Positions 45,962 through 57,285 are shown, counted from the stretch's first letter. The stretch: DNA of 64,000 bases from Cervus elaphus (GCF_910594005.1 NC_057848.1:137278155-137342154), one strand, 5' to 3'. Notes: generated by a model from the sequence alone, not told the origin. Numbers and translations: made by a program.

Positions 45962-46382
45962 CAGGGGTCCCCAACCTCCAGGATCTAATGCCTGATTATC
46001 TGAGGTAGAGCTGATATAATAATAATTGAATTAATTGCACAATGGGCTTTCCTGGTGGCTCAGATGGTAAAGAATCCGCCTGCAATGCAGGAGACCTGGG
46101 TTCCATCCCTGGGTTGGGAAGATCCCCTGGAGAAGGGTAGAGCAACCCACTCCAGTATCCTTGCCTGAAGAATTCCATGGACAGAGGAGACTGGCAGGCT
46201 ACAGTCCATGGGGTCGCACAGAGTCGGAAACGACTGAGCGACTAACATTTTCACTTTAAGTGCACAATAAATGTAATATGCTTGAATCATCCCCAAACCA
46301 CCCCCACACCAGGTTCATATAAAAATTTTCTTCCACGAAACTAGTCCCTGATGCCAAAAAGGTTTGGGATGGCTGCCTTAAA
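45962..46382 (+). mobile_element. Old DNA transposon remnant ('caggggtccccaac' family), split by SINE
   Basis: Starts 'caggggtccccaacctcc' with 'gatctaatgcctgattatct'; resumes after the SINE with 'tcatccccaaaccaccccc', 'ttcttccacgaaactagtcc' and ends 'gatgccaaaaaggtttggga'. The termini are near-inverted repeats, as in hAT elements. Family by recall. Confidence 0.7.
46044..46260 (+). mobile_element. Bov-tA SINE, sense, with target duplication TGCACAAT
   Basis: 'gggctttcctggtggctcag' to 'cgactaacattttcactt'. Perfect 8-bp flanks TGCACAAT at 46036-46043 and 46261-46268 show a clean insertion. Confidence 0.94.
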
Positions 46383-46439
46383 TGAGCCAACGTGAACTTT
46401 GCTACAAAGACATTGCCCATCATTGAAGATCAAACAATT

Positions 46440-46596
46440 GCCACTGAGTCATGGGCTTTGCTGTTAGATATACATTTGTTTGAATCCTGGGTCCATCATG
46501 AATTACCTGTTCAAATGTAAACAATGATTTACCCACTCAACTTCAGTCTCTTCATTTCAAAAACAGGAGTAATATTTCAATGTGACCATTTTTAAG
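46440..46596 (+). mobile_element. MIR SINE
   Basis: 'ttgtttgaatcctgggtcca', 'cttcagtctcttcatttc', 'aaaaacaggagtaatatt' in MIR order. Confidence 0.75.
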
Positions 46597-46602
46597 ACTA
46601 AG

Positions 46603-46746
46603 TGGAGAAGGAAATGGCAACCCACTCCAGTATTCTTGCCTGGAGAATCCCATGGACAGAGGAGCCTGGTGGGCTACAGTCTGTGGGGTCACAAAGAGTC
46701 GGACACGACTGAACGACTTCACTTCACTTCACTTCACTTCACTTCA
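46603..46746 (+). mobile_element. Bov-A SINE, sense, with (CACTT)n tail
   Basis: 'ggagaaggaaatggcaaccc' to 'cgactgaacgacttcacttc', ending in about six CACTT units. Confidence 0.9.
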
Positions 46747-46864
46747 AGAAAATATATGGGAAGATACCAGCTTGTTTCCTGCTACACAAGTACTAAATAA
46801 ATGCTATTTCTATGTCCTTTCTTTTACTATATGACATGATCTATTTATATACGCTTTAGAAAAT

Positions 46865-47222
46865 AGCTATTCAAAAGGAATACTACTCAGCCGTTAAAAA
46901 GAATAATGCCATTTGTAGCAACATGGATGGACCTAGAGATTATACTGAGTGAAGTAAGTCAGAAAGGAAAAGACAAACACCACTTAAAGGTGGAATCTAA
47001 AGTATGATGCAAATGAATTTACTTACGAAACAGAAACAAACTCACAGGCACAGAAAACAAACAGATGGTTACCAAAAGGAAAAGGGCATTGAGGAGGGAT
47101 AAATTAGGAGTTTGGTGTTAGCAGACAGAAACTATTATATATAAAATAAACAACAAGGTCCTACTATATAGCACAGGGAACTATATTCAATATCCTGTAA
47201 TAATCCATAATTGAAAAGAAAA
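46865..47222 (+). mobile_element. L1 3' end, sense
   Basis: 'gaatactactcagccgttaa', 'agcaacatggatggacctag', 'gagtgaagtaagtcagaaag', 'ggtcctactatatagcacag'. Confidence 0.9.
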
Positions 47223-47470
47223 CAAAGTTCTCCCTTTCTTGTCCAATTGAGCACAAATGACAAGAACACACAACACATGTTTTCTACTCCCTGATTTAGA
47301 ACTTACAAAGCATCCTTGTGTCTTTTTTTCATGAACAACTGGCTCCTGAAATTGAGTGTAAGAAAAGCTCCACACAATTTACTTTTGAAAACCTGTAAAA
47401 GCTACAACTTTTAAGATGAGATGAATTCTCATTTGAAAACTTCAATTTAATTATTTGGAGAATAACAACA

Positions 47471-47680
47471 GACCTTTCCAGGTGGTGCAGTGGTAAAGAA
47501 CCCGCCTGAAAATGCAGGAAACTCAAGAAGACACAGGTTTGAACCCTGGGTCGGGAAGATACGCTAGAACAGGAAATGGCAACCCACTCCTGTATTCTTG
47601 CCTGGAAAATCCCATGGACAGAGGAGCCTGGCAGTCCAAGGGACTTCAAAGAGTCAGATATGACTGAGTGCACACATGCG
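47471..47680 (+). mobile_element. Bov-tA SINE, sense
   Basis: 'gacctttccaggtggtgcag' to 'gatatgactgagtgcacac', followed by a (CA)n microsatellite (about 47672-47720). Confidence 0.9.
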
Positions 47681-47720
47681 CGTGCGCGCACACACACACA
47701 TACACACACACACACACACC
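47672..47720. repeat. (CA)n microsatellite with CG/TG start
   Basis: 'gcgcgtgcgcgcacacacac' grades into pure CA repeats; polymorphism is likely. Confidence 0.85.
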
Positions 47721-48300
47721 TTTAAACACCTCAGGGCACAGGAGAAATAAAACACTGCCTAGTCACAATCTGTAACCATTCATGCAACAATCAAAGAAAA
47801 AATGACCAAAATGAGTGGAACAAAGAATAATCCTAGACCGCAGTCCTATCCTAGTAGGATAGTGGGCCAAAGAATAAGAAATTGAGAACATGGGGTATTC
47901 TAGGATACTCCAGAGACAAAAAAAAAAAAAATAAATTTTAAGATCAGGTGCCTAAAGTTTAACTACTTGATTGCTCCTTAAACTAGAGCTTGAGACCATT
48001 TGGAGAAATTATGGCCATAAAGTCAAATATTTCGATTGCATTTTTCTATATGCTCTATTCACAGGACTTTATTTAGCAATCAGCATTCACTTAGCTTCCA
48101 GTTCCAAAGTCTGAAAAGACTTGGGCTGCCACAGAAAGGACACAGAGAAGCAAGAATTTCAAGGTCCAAACACACCAGTTGGGAATTCCTAAGACAACCA
48201 GCATTAACTGTCCCACATATTCTGAGAGCAACCGCTGAGACTGTGGGGAAAGCTGAGAAGAATGCCATAGGCAGCACAAAATATTAAGCGTGTTGACTGA
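47721..48300. other. SYTL5 intron, no recognised element
   Basis: Unique-looking; open frames on both strands at 48036-48287 have no domain match. Confidence 0.45.
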
Positions 48301-48309
48301 AAAAAATGG

Positions 48310-48765
48310 ATAACCTAAAAATTGAGAATTGTTTTATTTGGCAGACTTGCTGAGGACTGAAGCCTGGGAGACCGCCCTTCAGGTATAGCTCTGAGGGACT
48401 GCTCAGAAGAAGTAAGAGAGGAGTCAGGATACATAGGAGTTTTGCAACAAGGAGTAGGAACATCAAAAATTACCAACAAGTACGGAAAACCAACCAGAAG
48501 CTCAAGATAATGAATTTAGCCCTTTTCTGTGTGTGGGAAGAGGCAAGAGTCTGGGCTCATGGAAATCATTCTTTGATTTGCAGCTCAGTTATTTATGGCC
48601 AGTATCCTGTTCTTTCCCATCCTGAGTCCCCTCAGGGTGCACCTTAGGGAGGCTGCAGTGACTTGATGGTTACAACATCCCTTTGTTTGTTGATATGGCA
48701 GGCAACCTTTTTCACTCACAAGCTGCTTACAGATGTTTCAAATCTTTGAGAAACTGACCTAATTC
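48310..48765. mobile_element. Possible ERV LTR fragment
   Basis: 'gagaattgttttatttggca', 'gaagcctgggagaccgccct' and 'agctctgagggactgctcag' resemble a ruminant LTR end, but I cannot place both termini. Confidence 0.4.
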
Positions 48766-48772
48766 AATCATT

Positions 48773-48884
48773 AGTGGGTTGCCATTTCTTTCTCCAGGGG
48801 ATCTTCCCAACCCAGGGATCAAACCCATGTCTCCTGCACTGGCAGGTGAATTCTTTACCGCTAAGCCACCAGGGAAATTCCATC
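48773..48884 (-). mobile_element. Bov-tA SINE, antisense fragment
   Basis: 'gtgggttgccatttctttct' to 'gctaagccaccagggaaatt'. Confidence 0.88.
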
Positions 48885-49288
48885 ATACCTAGGATAATTT
48901 CACCGTAAGTGGACACAAGCATTTCTCAAGAAGAGGAGAAAGGGTAATGAGAGAGTAAAGGGTAAAGGGACGGTAGTTGTAGTCAGAAAAAGAAACTGTG
49001 CAACTGGAGACATTGTATGAAGGAGAAAGGGAAGTACAGGGAGCTAGAAGAGGGGAATAGGATGGAAGATTTCTCTTTCCTCTGCTTCACTGGCCACCAC
49101 TCACAAAGCAAGGTCGATCTCATTTGGTTCCTGCACTGCTGGCCCAGTCTCAGGAAAAGTATCTGAGGAAGATGGGTTTCTGGGCTGTAAGCACAGAATC
49201 TGTTCATCTTTCTTATCCACATAAGCTAGAATTGCTTCTAGTTCCAAGTAACAGGCTTAAATATTTGGTGTAATTTTTCTCCCACAAG
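48885..49288. other. SYTL5 intron, no recognised element
   Basis: Purine-rich at about 48930-49060; nothing coding seen. Confidence 0.45.
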
Positions 49289-49503
49289 GGTTTCCCTTGT
49301 AGCTCAGAACCATAAAGAATCTGCCTGCAATGCAGAAGGCCTGGGTTTGATCACTGGGTCAGGAAGATCCCCTGGAGAAAGGAATGGCTACCTACTCCAG
49401 TATTCTTGCCTGGAGAATTCCATGGACAGAGGAGCCTGGCAGGCTACAGTCCATAGGGTCTCAAAGAGTAGGATGCAACTGAGCGATTAACACTTTCACT
49501 TTC
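49289..49503 (+). mobile_element. Bov-tA SINE, sense
   Basis: 'gggtttcccttgtagctcag' to 'gcgattaacactttcacttt'. Confidence 0.92.
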
Positions 49504-50200
49504 TTCCCCACATAGAAGAAATCCAGAATTAGGCACTTGTTTGTATTAGTTCAACTGAAAAGTCAGGTCATTAAAGAATCACTTCATTCTGATGATCCCC
49601 TATCTTCAAAGCATGGCTCATCATTCTTATGCAAAATGGTTAGGCAGCTTCAGTAGTGCATCAGTAGAGTTTAAGGCAGGAAGAATAGGGAGGGCATGTC
49701 AGTTATACCTGTATCTTACAGTTATACCTGTATCTAAACAGAAAAGCAAAAGTTGATGCAGAAGTCCTCCAATGAAGAAGGACTTCCCTTAGGTTCACTT
49801 GACCAGACAGTGTCACAACATTACCATTAGCTGCAAGGGAGGCTGGGTAGGTGGAACAAGCTGGAACTGTAGATACCGCCCTCTTGACATTAGATGAGGT
49901 CAAGTGACTCCCACTGGTGCATGAACTGTGATATGTGACTCCAGGTAAAAGCTTTAAGAGCAAATCACCAGGTTACCACAATCCTTCTTCTTTGCATGAA
50001 GAATGGCAATGTCCCAAATAGTGTCTGCCTTGTAAGTTTGAGTCCTGGTCTGAGGATGCCATGAAGTAGAGTCCCTAGCCACTCAGTTATGGACGTGGAA
50101 CATGAGAGAGAAATAAACCTTCATTGTTTTAAACCACTAAGAATTTGAAACTGTTCTTAGAACATCACTTAGCCTACCCTAAATGATAAACATACAGCCT
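49504..50200. other. SYTL5 intron, no recognised gene
   Basis: A 20-bp tandem ('cagttatacctgtatct' doubled) at about 49700-49736. No exon or repeat family recognised. Confidence 0.5.
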
Positions 50201-50203
50201 AGG

Positions 50204-50475
50204 AAGTTCCTTGGTGGTGCAGTGGGTAAGGAATCTGCCTGCCAATGCAGGAGAGACGGGTTCGAACCCTGGTCCATGAAGATTCCACATGCCATGTAGC
50301 AACTAAGCCTGTGTGCACAGTCACTGAAGCTTGCACACTCCAGGCCCCTTCAACAGCAACTACTGAGCCCGAGATCTGCAACTAGAGAGTAGCCCCCACT
50401 GGCCACAACTAGAGAAAGCCCACACAAATGCAAGGAAGACCCGGCACAGACAAAAGTAAATAAATAAATAATCTT
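50204..50475 (+). mobile_element. CHR-2-type SINE, sense, long form
   Basis: 'gaagttccttggtggtgcag' head, 'ggttcgaaccctggtccatg', long CHR-2 body, (AAAT)n tail. Confidence 0.85.
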
Positions 50476-50724
50476 TTTTATTTCTTTTTATTTATTTTTT
50501 AAAAATAATCTTTTTTAAATAAGCCTAGTTTCTTCATCTGGCTGGCTTTCACATATTCTTTTATTTCAGCTTTACTGCTGCCTACCCAGAGTGACTTTCT
50601 CTGATTACCAAATCTACTGCAGATTCCTGTCTTATTCACATTCAGAGAACTGTGTTCTTTCTCTTCACAGAACTTACCATAGTTCTTAATTGTACTTTTT
50701 TTTTTTTTTAAACTGGTTTCATGC

Positions 50725-50855
50725 TTGTCTTGCGAACTCCTCTGGAATTTCCACGAGGGCAAGACTGCATCTGTTTTGTTCAACTTTTCATTTTATAGCA
50801 TCTAAGCAGTGCCAGGAACATAATAGCTATCATTTAATTGAATGAAAAAAAGAGA
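50725..50855 (+). mobile_element. L2 LINE 3' end
   Basis: 'cgagggcaagactgcatctg', 'gcagtgccaggaacataata' followed by 'ttgaatgaa' matches the L2 3' terminus. Confidence 0.7.
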
Positions 50856-51088
50856 GCATAAGGGAAAGCTGGTGAGTGACACAGAAAGAAGATAGGAAGA
50901 AGGGAAAAAGGAAGGGAATGGGGCGGGAGGGAGGAAATCTCAGCCATACTAGGTATTACTGGACATTCCACTTAATCTCTCCAGGTCTCAGTACTTCAAC
51001 TTCAAAATGAAGATACCGATTCCTTTCCTATCTTCCTCAAGGGTCGTTGTGAGAACCAGAGACAATTAAGTATGGTAATCTGTTTCGG

Positions 51089-51405
51089 ATCCAACCAGTC
51101 CACCCTAAAGGAGATCAGTCCTGGGTGTTCATTGGAAGGACTGATGTTGAAGCTGAAACTCCAATACTTTGGCCACCTGATGCGAAGAGCTGACTCATTT
51201 GAAAAGACTCTGATGCTGGGAAAGAGTGAGGGCAGGAGGAGAAGGGGACAACAGAGGATAAGATGGTTGGATGGCATCACCAACTCAACGGACATGGGTT
51301 TGGGTGGACTCCGGGAGTTGGTGATGGATAGGGAGGCCTGGCGTGCTGCAGTTCGTGGGGTCGCAAGGAGTCAGACACAATTGAGCGACTGAACTGAACT
51401 GAATG
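51089..51405 (+). mobile_element. BovB LINE 3' end, sense, with target duplication
   Basis: 'ccaaccagtccaccctaaag' to 'gagcgactgaactgaactga'. TGTTTCGG flanks it on both sides (51081-51088 and 51406-51413), so this 0.3-kb piece inserted as a 5'-truncated BovB. Confidence 0.93.
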
Positions 51406-51829
51406 TGTTTCGGGAATTATAGAGGAGTTTACAATGTGAACCCATTATTATTATTTTTTAAAGAGAGAATGTGAAGAGAAAAATGTACAATGTTAAATTT
51501 CCTGAGAATAAAATCAAATTAAAATTGGCCCAAACTGATATCAGACATACTTTGAAAAAGTTAGCCTGGGAAAACTACAGTAAGGATTTCTAGAACTTTT
51601 CCATCTTCCTTAATCTTGTTTGTACACTTTTGATCAGAAAGCAAAACTTTTGATTCTTTAAAATATTAAAATTCTCACCATTTCCTCTCTTTGTTCTCAT
51701 TTGGAAACAAAAACAAAGAGTACTGGATAGGTATAAAAAAAGTGTAGTAGACATAAATATGGCCCCAAATCAACTGTTGAAAAGTAATGAAGATACAAAG
51801 AAAAAAAATGTTATGAAAAAGATATTTCT
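51406..51829. other. SYTL5 intron, no recognised element
   Basis: AT-rich unique DNA. Confidence 0.45.
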
Positions 51830-52255
51830 CAGACATAAAAAAGAATAATGTCATTTGCAGCAACATGGATGGGTCTTATCCCCTACTGATTATCATACTA
51901 AGTGAAGTCAGACAAATACTAGATATCCCTTACATGTGGAATCATAAAAAATGATACAAATGAACCTATTTACAAAACAGAAATACACTGATCAACATAG
52001 AAAACAATCTCATGGCTACCAAAGGGGAAAGTAGGGGTAAGGGGAGATAACGTAGAACCTCAGATTAACAGATAGTCACTATTATATATAGAAAATAAAC
52101 AACAAGGGGCAACTGAATAGCATAGGAAACTATATTCAGATTATCTTATAATAACCTATAGTGGAAGAAAATCTGAAAAAGAATAGATATACATTATACA
52201 TGTATACCTGAATCACTTTGCTATTAATAAATGGAATACTGCCTGCCATATCAGT
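51830..52255 (+). mobile_element. L1 3' end, sense
   Basis: 'tcatttgcagcaacatggat', 'tactaagtgaagtcagac', 'gtggaatcataaaaaatgat', 'ctgaatcactttgctatt', then an A-run at about 52256-52271. Confidence 0.88.
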
Positions 52256-52389
52256 CAAAAAAAAAAAAAAAGGTTGTCACAGTCATCAGTGATTGTAGCC
52301 ACCACAGAAGGTGAGCAGGTAGACACTGTATACTTGAAATTAACATATTATATATCAGCTACACTTCTTTTTTTTTTTTTTAAGGGAAT

Positions 52390-53009
52390 ACACAGAAAAA
52401 AAGAAAAAAAAGATGCTGAAAACATTTAATTCCAGCTAAGGCCAATTCTCCACTTAAGATAAACTCAGGGTGCCTTTGTATTTTAAAAACATCAGTTCAT
52501 TCTTTAGGTTTGCTTGTTGCTACATAGATAAATGTGTATTAATGTGTGAATTGATGACTTATATGTAGAAATCCTAAATATTACAGAGGCCAACAGTCTC
52601 AACTGTCATTGAATGACAATATTTTCATTTCTATATTCCAGTGATATACTGAATTCAATTTATTCTATCCCATAATCAAAACTGTACAATGCAGTACAAA
52701 GAGTGCTTGCTTTATCATGGCATAGACACATTGCTTTCAAATCAGGAACTGCTTTCATTAAAATTCCTGTCACATGTGTCTGTGGTGTTGCTTTTCTTTT
52801 GCTACCCTGTTTAGACCCAATTGTGCTGAACACTATTTTGCATCAAATAAGCTAGGAATTCTAGAAGGGAAGCAATTAACTGCCTGGAAGAGGAAGCAAT
52901 AGAAGCTTCACAAAGCTTCTTTGATTCCTTGATGCCTTTCAGCAATCCACAGTTTCATCTAGCAGAGCATATCAAGGCTTGAGAAAAATACTGAGCAAGC
53001 GAGAACTAT
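52390..53009. other. SYTL5 intron, no recognised element
   Basis: Unique-looking AT-rich intron. No SYTL5 first coding exon was found here. Confidence 0.45.
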
Positions 53010-53286
53010 ACAGTGGTTCATAGCATAAGGCTCCAAAGTCAGACTCCCTGGGTTCAAATCCTGGCCTTGCCCCTTATTTCCCTTGAGATTTAAAAAAAAA
53101 TTTTTAGCCTCTCTGCATCTCGAGACGTTTTAAAAAGACTTAACTTCTCTCTGTCTCAAAATATTCCCTCTGTTTTAAAAAAAATTCATAGTAATTACAA
53201 TCTCATGGGGTTGTTGTGAGCATTAAATAAGATGATGCTATCATGAACAAAACTATAATGTAAAGCACAGCATGGCACATAGTAGT
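53010..53286 (+). mobile_element. MIR SINE
   Basis: 'ctccaaagtcagactccctg', 'ggttcaaatcctggccttgc', 'catggggttgttgtgagcat', 'cacagcatggcacatagtag'. An A-rich tract near 53092 enlarges it. Confidence 0.9.
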
Positions 53287-54109
53287 TGTGGAAGAGACCA
53301 TTCCAGTATTCATCTCCTAATATGTGTTCTCCATTTTTCTATTAGTGGAATGTCTAGCTAGGCTCGTGGCCACTCAAAGACTACATTTCCCAGGATGCCT
53401 TGCAGTTAGTTTTGCCATGAGACCAAATATTAGCCAATATGATATGATCAGAAATGATACAAGTAACCTCTAGGTCATGTCCCTAATGGAAAAGGGGTAT
53501 CCCTGTCCCACGAACCCTTCTTCCCTGCCAGAAGCTAGGATGAGAATATAGGGGTGAGTCATCTTGGAAGAAGAGCCAAACTTTCAAGATGGTAGAACTA
53601 CAAAAGACAAGGCACCTAGATCCATGCAATAATGGAGCCACCATTACAACATCACAAAGCTGCCAACCAATTCAGACTTTCCTGTTAGAGAGCAATGTAC
53701 TTCCATCTTGTGTAAGTCGTAATTAAAACATGTCTCTGTCACCCACAGACAAACTTATCTCCCAACAAATAAAGGAAGAACTCAGCAGATGTTAGCTCTT
53801 TTTATTATTGTCCACTTGCACAGATGTTGCTACTAGGTTTTGCTTCAGCCTCTGCTGCAGAGCCTACCAGCTAAATCCTTGTCTAGAGCTAGAGTTTCAT
53901 ATTCCTTTAAGAGAACAAAACAATGGTGACTGACAAAAAATACTGTCAAACCAAAAACAATGAAAAAAAAAAAGCACTTGAAATAATAAATGTGGGCAGA
54001 ATAATGTCACAGCAGCCTGATGCCAATGGCTGCATGCCTCCTGCACTCCTGACTTTTTCATTTTGATTGTAGGCCTATGCGTGTGGCATCTATTATTAAA
54101 ACCTAACCA
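53287..54109. other. SYTL5 intron, no recognised gene
   Basis: 'aagactacatttcccaggat' and 'gttttgccatgagaccaaat' (about 53377-53425) suggest an ancient mammalian repeat, but I cannot assign a family. Confidence 0.4.
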
Positions 54110-54310
54110 TCACAACACTTAGTCACTATAATGACAGGCACTCTGCTTTAAGTGTCACGCCCATAAACGTTGACAATGACCCATGAAAAAGACATTATGA
54201 TTCCGATTTTTACAGATAAAAAAGTGGAATCTCAGAGAAGAAACATCACAGGGCTATTAAGTGGTGCACTCAAGATTCAGAACCAGAGTTTTATATTCCC
54301 AAATCTGTAC
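54110..54310 (+). mobile_element. MIR SINE
   Basis: 'gattccgatttttacagata', 'gaatctcagagaagaaacat' and 'caagattcagaaccagagtt' in MIR order; diverged. Confidence 0.7.
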
Positions 54311-54776
54311 TTTTGCCCACACAAGACTCCCCTCATTGCCTCTCAATTTATTAAAATACTGTGGCTCAGAATGAACACTGGGAATACTAACAATTGGTAT
54401 CGTTTTCCCAGCTGTAAAAAGCCAGACTGAACATATTTGAAGTAAAGACTCAAACATGAAGGGTTTCTCCTATCTGCCCGCCGAACAATATGTGCCCAAG
54501 TTGCCTCTTATCACAGAATCTCTCCTGGCAAACATTCTCCAACAGAGCTGCTCCTCATCAAATACCACTATAAACTTTATTATGCTTTTGATTAATTTGC
54601 AAGTCAATGGCTATTAAAAAGAATCCAGACCATCCAAGAATGAGGGGAAAGTTTCACTCAGAGAGAAGGCTACTTGAGAGAACATAAATAAGGAACAGAA
54701 TTGAAAGAACTCTTGTCTAGATAAAGAAATCTTGCCATCTATGTCAATTTACTGGGTTTAGAAACTGTCTCACAAA
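54311..54776. other. SYTL5 intron, no recognised element
   Basis: Nothing recognised beyond AT-rich intron. Confidence 0.45.
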
Positions 54777-54900
54777 TTCCCTGCTGATCCAGAGGTTAGG
54801 ATTCTCTGCTTTCAGTGCTGAGGGCCCAGGTTCAATCACTGGTCAGGGAACTAACATCATTCGATCTGTACAGTGCAGCCAAACAACAGCAACAACCAAA
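54777..54900 (+). mobile_element. CHR-type SINE, sense
   Basis: 'ttccctgctgatccagaggt', 'ggttcaatcactggtcaggg', 'gtacagtgcagccaaacaac'. Confidence 0.8.
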
Positions 54901-55518
54901 TTGTCTCAAGGCAAGAGGGCACCGTGCAATCTGGGATGACACGCCAAGCACTTCCCAGTGGTAGAAACACTTGGCTCATAGGAACAAACCAGGAGATCTC
55001 ACAAAACCATGTGGACAGAGGCAAGTATTTATTATCAATAGTCTTAAAATCATAGCCAAAATTGATCTCATGTATAATTATCAAACCTAGTCTTCAACCT
55101 GGGAACACCTTACAAAATATCATCAAAATTTCCTGGCCTGACAAGGAACAAGAATGTATGTATTCCAGAAATCTGAAACCCAAAGGATACCCTTTCGTGA
55201 GTATCAAAAACAGTAGAAAGATGTTCATCATCGCTAATTATAAGAAACGCAAATCAAAACTACAATGAGGTACCACCTCACACCATTAAGAAAAGTCTAT
55301 AAACAATAAACACTGGAGAAGATGCGGAGAAAAGGGAACCCTCTTAGACTATTGGTAGTAACGTAGTTGGTGCAGCCACTATGGAAAACAGTACAGAGAT
55401 GTCTCAGAAAACTAAAAATAGAAATACCACATGATCCAGTAATCCCAGCACTGGGCATATATCCAGACAAAACTGTAACTTGAAAAGATCCATGTACCCC
55501 TATATTCGTAGCAGTTTT

Positions 55519-56772
55519 TGTCGGGAGCCACCGGGATGCACCCAGTCCAAGACAAGGTCATGGGACGAGAGAGGAACCTGCAAGGCAGCTCTTCTTCACA
55601 TGGGGCTGTCCCGGGGGCCCATATGTCCCCTCCGGAGCTGCCAGGGCGAGAAAGGAACCTGCAAGGCAGCTCTTCCCCTCGAGGTTGTCCCGGGGACAAG
55701 GTCACGGGATGAGAAAGGAATCTACAAGGCAGCTCTTCCCCTGGAGGTTGTTCCAGGGGCCCGGTATGTCCCTTTCTTCCTTCTGTCTCACTGTTGTTGG
55801 GCTTTCTATTAATTTTTGGAAATATAATATGTAGTAATAAGGCCTTACTGGAAAAGTCCAAACCTTTTTGGAAATGCTCATGATTGCTCTGGCTCAGGAC
55901 ATGACCATAAACATCAAGTCAAAAAGGAAAAGGCCACAGGTATAGTTTGGCTGCTTGCTTAAAAGATTATAATGTTCTAGAGTAGAAAAGAGTAGAGGTA
56001 TTTAGATTTAGAAGTAGATATACTGCTTTAGTTTATTTGCTCCTTGGTTGAAAGGGTTTTCATTATTGCTATTTCCTTGTTGCTATTTGTTCATTGTTTC
56101 TCTTTCTTTAAACAACATGGGATATTATGGGTATTTTTGTAAAATTAGAAAATGGAGTATATAGGATTTCAATAGAAGATTTATATTAACCAGCTTCACT
56201 GTCATTATCTCACTATTAATAGAGGTGTTTTGCTGCTTTAGAGGTGTTTTTGCTGTTTAATAGTTAATCATTGTAAATTGAGATTTTGTGGTTTCAGGTA
56301 AAGAAAAATATCAGGTTTTTCTCATGGTACTATTCTCAGAAATGTCAAACATGTTACTGTGACCCTTCCCATGTATTGTTTTATTGTCCAAAGAATTTAC
56401 ACTATACCTGAGATTTGTGGAACATTGTTTTTGTTAGAGTGAGAATGTTAGGCCATTGAGTCAAGAAGACTATGTACAGGACATTCAAGTATAAACCCTG
56501 TAATTGGAAACGTTCTAGATGAATGCATAGGGAGAAAACATGGGAAAAAAATATTGACGGAAGCACAAACCAATATCTGATGTAATTAGTGGTGACTTAA
56601 GGTGGAGGTAACGTTCATTCTATAAAAACTGAGCTATCCTAAAAATAAAAAAAAAAAAAGCTGCTTCTTCTATGCAACGTCTGTGTGTGTCTGTCTGTCT
56701 GTCTGTCTTCTTCCTCGCCGACGCCACTCATCCCTTGGGTATTCCTGGTCCTGCCGAGGCTGGACCTCGGCA
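55519..56772 (+). mobile_element. Solo LTR of an endogenous retrovirus, 1254 bp, 6-bp target duplication
   Basis: The element starts TGTCGGGAGCC and ends GACCTCGGCA, giving TG...CA termini. AGTTTT flanks it exactly on both sides (55513-55518 and 56773-56778), within an L1 3'UTR that is continuous across the site. A 6-bp duplication is typical of class II (ERVK-like) integration. Inside are a TATA-like 'tctataaaaac' (about 56620), an AATAAA motif (about 56645) and a (TCTG)n run (about 56684-56708), matching promoter, polyadenylation and R/U5 layout. No gag, pol or env lies alongside, so this is a solo LTR left by recombination between two LTRs. Confidence 0.92.
55575..55765 (+). repeat. Three tandem-like units inside the LTR
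   Basis: The motif 'caaggcagctcttc' occurs three times (about 55580, 55662 and 55727), each preceded by 'gagaaaggaa' or a variant and followed by 'gttgtcccgggg'-like sequence. Units are about 65-85 bp. Confidence 0.85.
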
Positions 56773-56995
56773 AGTTTTATTTATGGAGCCAAGACATGGA
56801 AACAACTTAAATGTCTATCAGCAGATGAATGGATAAAGAAGATATAGTACATATATTCAATGGAGTATTACTCAGCCATTAAAAGGACTAAATAATATTA
56901 TTTGCAGCAACATGGATGGAAACCAGATCACCATATGAAGTGAAGTAAGTCAGAAAGCAAAAGACAAATGTCTCATCACTTATTTATGGAATCTA

Positions 56996-57249
56996 ACTGA
57001 AACTCCAATACTTTGGCCACCTGATGCGAAGAGCTGACTCATTGGAAAAGACCCTGATGCTGGGAAAGATTGAGGGCAGGAGGAGAAGGGGACGACAGAG
57101 GATGAGATGGTTGGATGGCATCATCGACTTGATGGATATGGGTTTGGGTGGACTTCAGGAGTTGGTGATGGACAGGGAAGCCTGGCGTGCTGCAGTTCAT
57201 GGGGTCACAGAGTCGGACATGACTGAGTGACTGGACTGAACTGAACTGA
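56996..57249 (+). mobile_element. BovB LINE 3' end, sense, inserted in L1
   Basis: 'actccaatactttggccacc' to 'gactggactgaactgaactg'. L1 3'UTR continues on both sides ('tatggaatctaa' left, 'atgacaaaaatgaac' right). Confidence 0.9.
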
Positions 57250-57285
57250 AAATATGACAAAAATGAACTTATCTACAAAACAGCC

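Larger units (their letters stand above)
55205..57285 (+). mobile_element. L1 3' end (host), split by a solo LTR and a BovB tail
   Basis: L1 segments 55205-55518, 56773-56995 and about 57250-57285 are consecutive in an L1 3' end: 'caatgaggtaccacctcaca', 'gatgcggagaaaagggaacc', 'gcatatatccagac'; then 'gccaagacatggaaacaact', 'gatgaatggataaagaagat'; then 'atgacaaaaatgaacttatc'. Later insertions separate them. Confidence 0.9.

Noticed and set aside
55412..55861. Minus-strand 149-codon open frame with repeated peptide blocks
   Set aside because: It crosses from L1 into the LTR and its internal repeats reflect the LTR tandem units, so it is not a gene.
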